Part shown: positions 1 through 9,744 of the stretch, piece by piece
Position numbering within the stretch: position 1 is the first letter of the stretch
Layout of the letters: the number at the start of each line of letters is the position of its first letter
Assembly: GCF_030272615.1 (NCBI RefSeq)
Contig: NC_081414.1
Span: 813,666,569 to 813,730,568, forward strand
Source: Cryptomeria japonica
Lineage: Eukaryota; Streptophyta; Pinopsida; Cupressales; Cupressaceae
Direction of reading: 5' to 3'
DNA length: 64,000 nt
Translations under genes and position numbers: made by a program
Notes under the pieces: model-generated
The model's database searches: none
Seen by the model: the letters and a program-made list of their open reading frames with translations, nothing else
What the model was told of the DNA's origin: nothing

Positions 1-1598
1 CGGATGCCTCCTTTTGGTTTGCCGACTGGCACAATGTTGGAGATCCATTCTGCATAATCAATTGGTCTAATGAAACCAACATCTAGGAGTTTCTTGAGTT
101 CGGTTTTGACTAGCACGGCAATCTGAGGATGCATTTTACGAAGCTTCTGCTTGACAGGTTTGGCTCCTTTTGCTACTGTGAGATGATGCATAACTAAATC
201 AGGATCAAGCTCAGGCATGTCTGCATATGACCATGCAAAGTTGATCTGACGTTTCTGGAAGAACTCTATAAATTGAGGCTGTTCCTCTGGAGTGAGAAGA
301 GATGCCAGATGTATGATATGAGGGTTTTCAGGAGTCCCCACATTGTATTCTTTGGTCTCCTCAATGAGGGTCGTTGATCGTTCCTGTTGTGTATTAGCAG
401 GGAGAATGTCAAACCCTTCACCCTCAGGCGCCTCAGAGAGGTTTTCACCATTGGATACGCTCTTTCTTTTTACTTTTGTTGGATCAAACAGTGCCACAGT
501 GTGGTTTTCACTGGAAGATCCATGTTTTAATGTTATATTTTTGCAGTTGAAGGGTTTGGCATCCGCCCCGAAGTATGCTGCGCTATTAAGTTCAATGGCG
601 AATCCAGCTTTGTGATCCCCACTTGGTAGATTATCCCTTAATTCCAAAAAGTCAATGATAGCCTCATTGTTTTGGAAGAGGTTAAGACATGGGGGATTTG
701 GTTGATTCCATTCGATGAGTTCAGGGTGGATAATCGGCATTACTTCATCGATTAAGTTAAGTGCGGGAGATGTATCAGTGAGGGTTAAGACAGTGTGGTG
801 AAGGTCGTTGATGGTACTCTCCCTGTCAGAATCAGGCGTAGGATGAGACGTAGGGTCTGTGGAAGATGTTTCCAGCTCAGGTACCCAAGTGGTCTTTATC
901 TGTGCTTCTCCGTAAACAGGGATGTCTTTGTGTGGCGGAGGTGGTGATGTGTATTCCTCATCTGAAGTGTTAAGCTGTACAGAATCAAATTCCCACTCAT
1001 GTGAGTCAGTCTCTAAATCACTTTCCAGCATCTGATTGCTATACCATACTGGGATGTCGCTGGGGTTGAATACTGCAGGTGTGATTGGTTTATGGACCTT
1101 TGTAGTGATCGATGCTGCAGGAACCGTGATGGGGATTAAAGGATTTGTCACTGGAAGTATCGGCAGTGTTGACTTAGTGGCTTTTGTTGGAACGGCTGGG
1201 GTCATAGATGTTGCTGCTGGTTCCAATATAGTTGCTGCTATGAATGGTTTTATTGATGTGAGGACTGCCGTGGATGGGATTACTGGATCGATTGGTGGGA
1301 TTTTTGGCATTGGTGATGGTTGCGGTGGAGTCGTGAGCCTTGATGGGGCAGTGGGGATAATGCTTGATGGTGCTTTGATTATGAAAGGTGTCCTCTTTGT
1401 AGTAGGTGGGCAAAATGGTTTGCTGGGTTTGCCTTTGAATCTGAGTTTAGGAAGGACTTCTTTTTCAAAGCCTAGGCCTGTATTACCTTTGGGTTTGAAC
1501 TCTGGCAGCAGCGGTTCATGTCGTCCTTGTTTGTAGGATCCCAAAGCACTCTGACCATCATAGCCCATTCTTTGCATAATGAGGAGGCCTTTACCATA
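1..1598 (-). pseudogene. pol: Element A pol: G-patch, variable linker and start of RT
   Basis: This open frame follows directly on an in-frame TAG at 1,599 and runs off the left edge. It begins with a G-patch-like segment (YGKGLL...MGYDGQSALG, about 1,540-1,598), typical of Tat-lineage elements between protease and RT. A long Pro/Thr/Ile-rich low-complexity linker and an acidic stretch follow. Next comes the RT entry segment with the landmarks INFAWSYADMP, KPVKQKLRKMHP, ELKKLLDVGFIRP and WISNIVPVGKPKGGI. The catalytic YVDD block lies outside the window. The plus-strand Gly/Val-rich frame at 1,036-1,536 is the shadow of the linker. Confidence 0.85.
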
Positions 1599-2177
1599 CT
1601 ATTCCATAGGAAGTGTCATTTGCGGTTTATCAGTGGTGATGAGATCCTTATAGATCCATTCCGCTAGGTCCTCATCTTGTGTTTCTTCCTCTTGACTCTT
1701 CCCAAGGATGAAAGGCATCAAGGCACATGCGGGCGTGACTAGTGGTTCTTGGAGTAACTGCTGTGGTTTACCATGTGTTCGAGGAGAAGTGGGCATTTGT
1801 CCCACACAAAAGAGCTGACTCAAGTTATATTCCCTGGGACCTTCCTCTGTGACTTTCATCTTAAGCTTTTCTTGCTTGGGTATAGGGATGTTCGAACTAG
1901 CAAGAGAGGCAGGATTTACATATGATGTGGAAGAAATAGCTTCCCTATTATTAGGAACAGTAATCTCCGGTTGATGGCTGATATTATGGCAAAATGCAAA
2001 GGGATTTGCATCGCCCAGGATTGTGATCTCTGTACCATCATGTGGAAACTTGATACATTGATGATAGGTAGATGGAACGGCTTGCATAACATGTATCCAA
2101 GGTCTTCCTAACAATAGATTATATGGCAGAGGAAGGTCCAGAACCTGACAAATGATGTGCTTTACCACAGGGCCCAC
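1599..2177 (-). pseudogene. pol: Element A pol: protease C-terminal part and spacer
   Basis: Open segment between two in-frame stops, TGA at 2,178 and TAG at 1,599. It starts with [15 protein letters not shown], then [19 protein letters not shown], the conserved end of the retropepsin domain in this lineage. A spacer without recognised domain follows. The TGA sits where relatives read Arg (LPI-R-VGP), so a CGA to TGA change is the simplest explanation. The frame is continuous with both neighbours. Confidence 0.85.
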
Positions 2178-3035
2178 TCAGATTGGTAGTACCACAGCTC
2201 CTTTGGATGAACGCTCTGCATCATCATAGGCCTTGATGGTCATCTTCTTGCGAGGATCCACTGATTCTATTACGTATCCCAATGCTGTGACCAACTGTAG
2301 TGTGCAAATGTTCAGGCCTGCTCCATTATCAATCAAGACTCGCTTGATCCTGTGTTGGTTGATAAAGCCTTCAATGTGTAGCGAAGCGTTATGCGGTTGT
2401 TGGAAAGAAGAGTTGTCACTTTCAGAGAAAGTGAGACAAGGTGATGACTTGAGATTTCCAACCATGGCTTGAAATTGATCTGTGTTCAGGTTTGCAGGGA
2501 CTGACACCTCTTGGAGTGCGTGATCCAAGATTGTTTTATGAGATGGCGATAGGCGTAATAGCTCTAAAATGGATATGAGCACAGGTGTTTTATCTAATTG
2601 TTCCACAAGGTTATATTGCTTCGAGACGGAGGTGGTGCCATGTGGAGCTGCCTTGATGGTGACCTTGCCGCGACGTGTAACAACATTGCAATTTGAGGTG
2701 GGATTTTTGAAGGTTATAGTTGCAATTTGTTCACTGGCATCATAGAGGTGATTTACAGTATAGTTATACGCAGCCTGCGTATAATCAGTGGTATCGGTGC
2801 CTCGCCTGGAAGTGGAAGGACCCCTTTGATCTTGTGATGGAAGTGGATTCTTGAACATCAGATGATCATTATTTGTTGTTTTCGGGTCATGTCCTTCAAT
2901 CTCAATTTCTCCTCGATCAATAAGATCCTGAATGAGATCTTTCAATCGGTGACAATTACTTGTCTTGTGTCCTCTTCCTTGATGGAACTCACAGTGTTCA
3001 ATATCTCTCCACCATGCCGGTTTGACTTGAGGCTC
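2178..3035 (-). pseudogene. pol: Element A: nucleocapsid knuckle and aspartic protease
   Basis: The segment follows an in-frame TAG at 3,036. Its first 30 codons hold a knuckle of pattern C-x2-H-x4-H-x4-C (CEFHQGRGHKTSNC), a variant common in plant Ty3/gypsy gag rather than classical CCHC. The retropepsin active site is LIDNGAGLNIC (Asp-Asn-Gly in place of Asp-Ser/Thr-Gly), about 2,300-2,335. The same order occurs in element F (LVDGGAGLNIF), which supports the assignment. The segment ends at TGA 2,178 but the reading frame continues. Confidence 0.88.
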
Positions 3036-4379
3036 CTAGTTCGATAGTTTAGGTAGAGTGATCAAGTTCTGAGAAATGAGTTGTCGCATCACTGTTTCAA
3101 TGGGTTCCCCTAAGGGAGTGTATGTGCGTTTTTGTTTTTGTGGACAAGGTCTTGGTTCATCATAAGATGTGATGCGACCTTGATTAGGAGGAACATTTGT
3201 GTTATTTTGAGGTGGAGGATTTTGTCCTGCAAATCGAACCACAGGTTGTGAATTTTGGATAGTTCGAGCATCCACAACCCCATCGTTGACGATATTCTTA
3301 TTCTTGTTCCAGAAGTTTGGTTTATCACTATTGAAGCGCAGGCGAGGAGCATCTTTTGGTTCATTAAAGATTTTGATGAGTCCTTTCTTGATGAGTGCCC
3401 TTTCACATTTTATACCCTTGGTGATCATATCATCAAAAGAGTCTGTGTCTTTGACATCCAGGTGAAATTTCATTTCTTCGTTTAAGTTGGAAATGAAAAT
3501 TTCCACTAGTTCTCGTTCAGGTAACTGAAGAGAACGTCTGCTAGACATTTGGCGCCATCGTTGCAGGAATACTGAGAATAATTCACCTGGTTTTTGTTTG
3601 GTGTTGCATAGATCAGCCATGGTGATGTCGTGTTCAATATTATAAGAGTAATGAGATAGGAACTTCTGGATGAGTTCCTCAAATGTTCTAATGCCACTTG
3701 GAAGTCGGGAAAACCATGATGTGGTTGTTCCTCCCAAGCTTTGGGGAAAGAGGCACATTAGGTATGTGTCCTCATAAGCCACTTCAAGACAAGCAGAATG
3801 AAATTCTCGGACATGATCACGGGGATCCCCCTTTCCTCTATATTTTTTGAATTTTGGTGTTTCGAATCCTCGTGGAAAGGGTGGCATATAAAGATTCCTA
3901 TCAAACGGATAGGGACATATGTCATTAAGTGAGAATATATTGGTCTTAACACCACTATGAAGTTGTTGGGTGAGATTCTCGACTTGTTGCCACAACATCT
4001 CCATTTCATTTGGAGGAGGAGGTGGTGGGTTACCTCGAGGAATGTTATATCTGGTGTGATTCCTACCTCTTTCTTCCTCATGGCGACTTTGTCTTTCTGA
4101 TGCTTGTCTTAATTGGGCAAGATCAAAGTCTGAGGGGAGTTTGGCTCCTTCTTGAGCGAGTTTTAAAAAGTGAGCATCCGCATTGCTCCTGAGTATTTCA
4201 TCAAACAATCTGTTAAAATGAGGGTTATGCTGAACCCTTTCGATTGTTGAAGGAGTGGGAGTACTTGGGTTTTCGTCATTTACATTTCCTCCAAGTGCTT
4301 CTTGAAATTCATTGAGGTTGTCCTCTTCTTCCTCAATTTCTATTTCTCATTGCCTTGATCGCGATCGGGTTTGAGCCAT
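3036..4379 (-). pseudogene. gag: Element A gag (capsid region)
   Basis: The likely start is ATG at 4,379, giving MAQTRSRSRQ, followed at codon 11 by an in-frame TGA (4,347-4,349). After that the frame is open to TAG at 3,036. The capsid-type retrotrans-gag region includes FPRGFETPKFKKYRGKGDP, HVREFHSACLEVAYEDTYL, TTSWFSRLPSGIRTFEEL and MADLCNTKQKPGELFSVFL. A Pro-rich segment (PPPPPPNEM) precedes it and a Gln/Asn/Pro-rich tail follows. Gag proteins package the genomic RNA into cytoplasmic particles. Apart from two nonsense codons the protein looks complete. Confidence 0.88.
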
Positions 4380-7133
4380 TTTGTTTGCAAGTTTGTATTT
4401 GAAGTTGATTGATGATGATGATGAGTTGTTCGATGAAAGATGGATGATTTAGTGTTTTGTGTTGTATGGAGATCTCTAGCACTTTAAGGTAGATGTAACC
4501 AAAATTCCTTCTTTGAATTGCTTGTTTGTTTGAGGAGTTTGGATGTGATAAGGTGTAGAGAAATCTGAGATGTGTTACAGATTTTGACTACCTAGCAATG
4601 AGAGGATTCACTCATGAACTAGTTTTAACCTGCGTAGATGTGTCTCTTAGGATGAGCTTATCCTAGATGTAGAAACAATCTAAAAGTGATGTGATGTGTT
4701 TGATTTCAAGCAATATCTAAAAGAGAACTTGGGACAAGAACCTCTTAATGTTTTGAGAGTTTTGGGATGAATTGATGATGGAATAATGATGTATGAATGA
4801 GATGATGGATGTTTTGTTTTCAACTTCAATAAAAACTTTGTGTTACAAATGGAACAAACTCTACCTCTTCTCTTTCAGGTGTTGGTGGCACTTCTCGAGC
4901 TAGGTTGTAGGTGATACAGATGTTTGGGAAGAAGTTGGGATTAATCTTCCCTCCTTGATTTTTGTGATAACTCAGAGCTCTATATTACATAAAAGCTCTG
5001 CGGTTCAATGATTCGGAATCAAACTCGTTTGTTTTACCTTGAAGATAGAGACGCATGCGATGTAGAAAGACTCTATGTGAGACAAAGATTTGTCTATTGA
5101 GATAGAAGAATTTCCTCCTTTTGATCAAAGCCTTTGAGCTTAATGGTCTTCTTTTCAAGGTAATATTCTGATGACACTTCTTCTTGCACAAGATGTGAAG
5201 AATGGTCATAAATTTTGTCTCTTTGTTGTTTGGACTTTGTTTTTGGGTATTTTTGTTTGTTTTTTTGAGAAATGTTGGATGAATACTTTGTTTTTGGGAT
5301 TGATTTTCTGATTTTTCTTTGACAAGAGAACAAAGCAAGAACACAAACACAAGAATGTTGCCTCAAAGGCACAAATGAGTATGGGTCTAGATCAACCCAA
5401 TTCTTGGACTTGTTTTTGACCCTTCCTTTAGATTTATTTTAAGGTGTAGTTCCAAAGCTTGAAGTCGGCTCAATTTGCACTAGGTCTGTAAAATGAACAC
5501 ACTTCAAACACTTTTTATCCCTATGGTCAAATGGCCAGTTGTGATAAATTTAGCCCACATCTTGATATTTCTTCGACTTTGGTACTACATACCTTATGAA
5601 TCCCGCCGTGGCAGGTAAGGATGTGATATACTAAGTCTTGCACGAGCATAACAAATAGATGATCCCTATGATGGGGGAGTCACCACTTTTATCAAGCCAC
5701 AAGTGACTTTTCAAAAAGCTATGTTTCTACTCAAGGAAATATGTATGGTGAGTATCTTGGGAGCAAAACCTTCTATGCTCTTGCACTAAATTATACCTCA
5801 AATATCCTCAATCAATAGAACAGGTGGGCTACTACTTAAAGGTGTTTAGTCATGTTCGATGGCTTTGGACATAAGTTCATTCTGCAGTGACTCACTTAAG
5901 AGCCTTGTAACTGGTGGTGGGGCCCATTTGTCCTTTCGGCCAGTTACACTGTAGGAACAACTATACCCAAGGCTACAGCTTTCGCTCTCACCTGATTTCT
6001 ATAGCGGCTCGAAGGATTTACCACTCGAGGTCGTTCCCAAGAGTATCGATCCCTTGGCAGGCCTCTCTTAAAAAGATAAAATTTTGAGTGTCACTAACAC
6101 TTTTCTCTTGCACCTAGGACCACGAGAGCCAAGGGAGAGGATAGTGTGTGTTAGAGGTAGGACCACTCGACTGACTTTTGTGCACAAGCGTGCCAAACAC
6201 GAAATTCACTTGTTCTTTTTAGTCCAACATTTGCAAAGATGATCTAACTATTTGGAGATGTTGCTCCAACAACCATGGTGTTCATTTTAAGTTCAAAGGC
6301 AATGTGTTTTGTAATCTAGAATTGGGAAATCCTGGTCAACTTAATGAAAAACACGTTTTGCTTTGAAGGAAAATTTGTTTGCCAAAAACTCAAAACAAGT
6401 GGTTTGTTCTTTTTATTTGCCCAAAAATTGAAGTGTGGATTGTGATTTTTTTAAGTTTGATGCAAGAAAGAAAATTTGTTTTGTTGATTTTAAGCACCAA
6501 AACAAAATGTATCCCTAACTTGCAATGAAAGCAAAATTTGTGTTGTTTATTTTAAGCACCAAAGAAAATGAGGCCTAACTAGAAAACAATGAAAAACTGT
6601 TTTTGTTGTGTTTTTAAGTTCTTTTTAAGCACTAAATGAATTTTTTTTTTTTTTTTGTGATTTTTGTTGGATTGTTAACCTGCACAAAGAAAAACAAGTC
6701 AATAAAAAACAATGCTCAAGGGGGGGGCTTCCACAAGCCTAAGTTTTGATTTTTTGGTTACAAAGTGAATCGGACAACATTCTGTCGCAATAGCGCTAGT
6801 CTATGTTTCTACAGAAGTGCTAATTTACATAATAGCGCTAGTCTGCGTGAGCAGAAGTGCTAATTCGCACCGTAGCGCTGAAAGAAAAGAAAAACCCGAG
6901 AAGACAAAAGCGCTGGAAGTGTGTCAATAGCGCTGAAACTGTGACAATAGCGCTGGAATGTTTTCAATAGCGCTGAAACCTTTTCAATAGAGCTATCTTA
7001 GAGTCAATAGCGCTAGAAGAAATTGTTTCAATAGCGCTAAAACGTGTTCAATAGCGTTAAAACGTGTTCAATAGCGCCGAAGCGCGACCTGTGTGGCAAT
7101 TTCAACAAGCAAAATGTTAATTTTTTAAAAAAT
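4380..7133 (-). other. Element A long 5' leader, non-coding
   Basis: About 2.75 kb between the primer binding site and the gag ATG. I see no coding frame longer than chance. Stretches near 5,940-6,350 resemble the leader of element C around 31,740-32,060; both contain GGAGATGTTRCTCCAA and TGGTGTTCATTTTAA, so the leader is conserved between families. It also has a poly-T run near 6,640-6,660 and the AGCGCT repeat array next to the primer site. Packaging and dimerisation signals would be expected here. Confidence 0.6.
6785..7085 (-). repeat. Array of palindromic AGCGCT units in the A leader
   Basis: Nine exact copies of the self-complementary hexamer AGCGCT plus about five one-base variants (AGTGCT, AGAGCT, AGCGTT, AGCGCC) lie in about 300 bp. 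Between about 6,900 and 7,085 they are spaced about 19-25 bp apart in a unit resembling TCAATAGCGCTGAAAC. The array ends about 50 bp from the primer binding site. Confidence 0.9.
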
Positions 7134-7173
7134 GATCAGAAGGTTGCGTGTTCGATTCACGTCGGGTTCACCA
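7134..7173 (-). other. Element A primer binding site with 40-nt match to tRNA-Trp
   Basis: On the plus strand this reads as the 3' part of a tRNA: anticodon-stem 3' strand TCAGA, variable loop AGGTT, T arm GCGTG-TTCGATT-CACGT, acceptor 3' strand CGGGTTC, A73 and CCA. It matches plant cytosolic tRNA-Trp(CCA) as I remember it over positions 37-76. An ordinary site uses about 18 nt. The LTR begins two bases further right (7,176). A tRNA gene is ruled out because the 5' half is absent. Confidence 0.88.
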
Positions 7174-7175
7174 AA

Positions 7176-8567
7176 TGATGCCCTCCTAAATGGCACACAA
7201 TGTTAGTTCAAGATCAAACAACACAAAACACACAAGATGTTAGAGTTAATCAATCAAAAACCAAAACATATGAAGGCATTCCAAAGGAGACACTAAAAAC
7301 ATGCTAATGAATCTAACTAAAGAAGTAAAGACAATGAGATATCTCCAACTATCTCTTAGCATGATATTAGCTCCTTCTCCCTTGTTCCTCTCCTCTCCAA
7401 GTTCCAAAATAGTGTATCTCTCAGCAGCTTTTTGCACTATGGATGCTTATGGAGGATTGAGATTGTAGTATAGCTCCAAACATGAAATGAAAAGCTATTT
7501 TTTTATGCTAAAATGAAGTGTTTTAACCAAAAAGACAATATTTAGTTATGCTATGCTAAATGCTCTCTAAAATGGCTATAGTCTAAATGCTTACAAGTTT
7601 TCAGGATCTGGATTATGAAGGAATGGGCTCTATTTATAGGAAAAATGGAGCAATGGATGGCCAGGATTGAATGGTTTAATCAAGGGCCAAGCTTGAAAGT
7701 TGGGAATCCATGTGCACAATTTGCACCAATGAAATGGTGACAAATGTCAACATAGGGTTGGGTTGAAAGAAGAGGTTGGAGGCATTAAAGGCCTGAGAAG
7801 ACCTCATGGTTATCTAAAGGCTAAGGGTCAAGTCTAAATTAGGATTACCCACTGGATTAGGAATTAATCCAAGGATAAACCTTTGTGCAAATGATTAAGA
7901 GATAATCATGGTCAAAGCATTGAAGGCTTGATGAGACCCTTGGGTTGAGTAGAGGTTGAGTCAAAACAAATGTTTTAACCATGTGGGAGGGTTGAATTAA
8001 CCATTAATGGTTATTGGAGACTTTGGGGATTAAGTGGTTGAAAGTTGGAAGCCTTTAATGGTTTTCAAAGACTTTGAGGAATTTGAGAAGTGACTCCATT
8101 TGCTTAGGAATGCGACAATATTTAGGAGATGGATTAGGCTAATTAGGAAGGGGTTAGAAGAATCTAGAAGGGGATTAGATTTTTGCAAGTGGATTTGGTG
8201 GGTGAGGGAAAATAGGATTTTATTAAAATAAAAATTCATTTATTTCAATAAATATGTGCAAGTTGCTTTTGTAGGAAAAATGCAAGTGGGGTGGGGATAA
8301 TGATTTAAATAAATGTTTTATTTAATTTATTTAAAAGAGGAAAAGGAGGATTTTATTAAATAAATAAATTTTATTTATTTAATTAAATTGGAATTTGATT
8401 TTAATGAATTAATTAAAATAAATTGAATAATTTATTTAATTAATAGAAGAATGTTTGGGGACGAATTAATTAAATATTAATTTAATTAACTGATGGCTAG
8501 TGGATTTTTAATCAAATAAATAGCGAAATATTCATTTAATTAAAATGGATAGATTTGTGTGACTACA
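7176..8567 (-). repeat. Element A 5' LTR
   Basis: About 1,392 bp. In the element's sense it begins TGTAGTCACAC at 8,567 and ends GGGCATCA at 7,176, followed by a 2-nt spacer and the primer binding site. The right boundary is fixed because D protease coding sequence resumes just beyond it (IKFIYKNEMYL on the minus strand, about 8,570-8,620). The part from about 8,220 is strongly AT-rich. The partner LTR lies outside the window. Confidence 0.8.
7630..7640 (-). promoter_or_regulatory. TATA box of element A LTR
   Basis: The minus strand reads CCTATAAATAG, a canonical plant TATA box, inside the LTR. It would give a U3 of about 930 bp and place the transcript start near 7,600. Inferred from sequence only. 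Confidence 0.55.
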
Positions 8568-9714
8568 AATACATCTCATTTTTATAAATAAATTTGATGT
8601 TGCGATGAAAAGTTGAAGGAAAAAACTTGCATAGCATGAATCCAAGGTCTTCCTAGAAGAAAGCTATAAGTTTATCAGGCATGACTTGAATTGGCATAGG
8701 TCAAATAACAAGACCTACCTTAATGGGCAAGGTTATAGTACCTAACAAAGATCTAGACAAATTATCAAAGCCATGTATATAAAGAGAAGCGGTTGAATAA
8801 GAGAAGTATTTACTTTGATCTTGTATAACAATTCAACACTAGAAACATTAAGATCAGATCCATTGTTAACCAAAGTTCTTCCTATAGAATTACCATTGGT
8901 AAGGACAACAATCATAAGAGGATCATATTGATTTTTAAAGTCTCTAGGAGGAAACACATCTCAATAAAACACAATATCAACCTTAGTTTCACTTGCACAA
9001 CATATTAAAGAAGTCATGTTATTAGTAGGCGTTACAACAGGCGAGACATCTATTTTCTCTAACTCATATTGTAACATTTCATGAAATGTGGGTGAAGTTT
9101 GAATCAATTCCCAAACATATATCTTGGTAGGAGCAACTCAAATTTTTTCAATAAGATCATATTCCTTTCCAAGATGTTCAAAAAGACAAGGACTTGGAAG
9201 AAGTATTGGTTGAGAAATAGGAAGAGAAGAAGGCATAATCGGGGGAATATTAGGTTGCCTATTATTTATTGTATTGTATGTGTGAGAAACCACATTGTAA
9301 GTTTGTTGAGGGATTTTATTAGCATACACATAAGGAATTTGAGGATTATAACCTCCTTTAACTATAATTACTAGTTGATTAGGAGTTTGAGGAGTCTGAG
9401 AATTATGACCATCCTTAACAACAATTACAAGTTTTTTAGGAGGTTGAGAGATTTAAGAATTACTACCACCCTTAACAACAATCAGGTTTGTTATGAGGTT
9501 GTAGGTATTCTTGACAAAGGTGGATAGCAACATGATTGACTTGATCTTGATTAAATTCTTTATCCACTAAAGCTTCATATTTAGGAGAGAGAGAATTGTC
9601 ATGGATAAAAGTCTTAATGATGTCATCTTATTGTTCCAAAGTATCCTCATGAGTAAAACAAAATTTAGGAGAAGGACAAACATAACTCATTAATGCTTTA
9701 TCTCTAGAGGGACA
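8568..9714 (-). pseudogene. Element D gag end and protease remnant
   Basis: This is the older host element between A and C. On the minus strand it shows repeated VIxVK-G motifs (9,340-9,440), GKEYDLIEKI, IYVWELIQTSP, QYDPLMIVV, then a degraded protease active site TLVNNGSDLNVSSVEL and finally LGRPWIHAMQ and IKFIYKNEMYL. These align segment by segment with element B. The catalytic Asp is replaced by Asn (VNNGS), and stops at 9,138 and 8,958 plus a small deletion near 8,635 break the frame. It joins the fragment at 34,082-34,430 across the inserted element C. Confidence 0.85.
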
Positions 9715-9744
9715 TGTTTCTAAGGGGTAAATTAATCATCAAGA
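9715..9744 (-). repeat. Outer 30 bp of element C 3' LTR, cut off by element B
   Basis: The sequence TGTTTCTAAGGGGTAAATTA and the next ten bases match 32,929-32,958, the corresponding end of the C 5' LTR, apart from a few differences. It ends in CAAGA (9,740-9,744), the target duplication of element B; the rest of this LTR resumes at 19,351. Confidence 0.9.

Larger units (their letters stand above)
1..8567 (-). mobile_element. Element A: Tat-like Ty3/gypsy retrotransposon, 5' part
   Basis: Reading right to left it contains a 5' LTR (8,567-7,176), a tRNA-Trp primer binding site, a 2.75 kb leader, gag (from ATG at 4,379), protease, a G-patch segment and the first part of reverse transcriptase, cut by the window edge. 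Gag to RT lies in one reading frame with four nonsense codons (4,347-4,349 TGA, 3,036-3,038 TAG, 2,178-2,180 TGA, 1,599-1,601 TAG) and no frameshift that I found. It is inserted in the protease region of element D; AATAC at 8,568-8,572 would be the right target duplication, but its left partner is outside the window. RT, integrase and the 3' LTR are not visible. Confidence 0.9.

Noticed and set aside
1036-1536. Plus-strand 166-codon Gly/Val-rich ORF
   Set aside because: Complement of the Pro/Thr/Ile-rich pol linker of element A, which joins G-patch and RT in one frame.
4985-5372. Minus-strand ORFs of 92-121 codons in the A leader
   Set aside because: Overlapping frames with AT-driven composition, no motif, and no counterpart in the related C leader.
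6785-7085. CRISPR-like array
   Set aside because: Repeats are short, degenerate and palindromic with repetitive spacers, inside a plant retrotransposon leader; no cas genes.
7134-7173. tRNA gene
   Set aside because: Only the 3' half of tRNA-Trp is present, CCA is encoded (nuclear plant tRNA genes lack it), and it sits two bases from an LTR, so it is a primer binding site.
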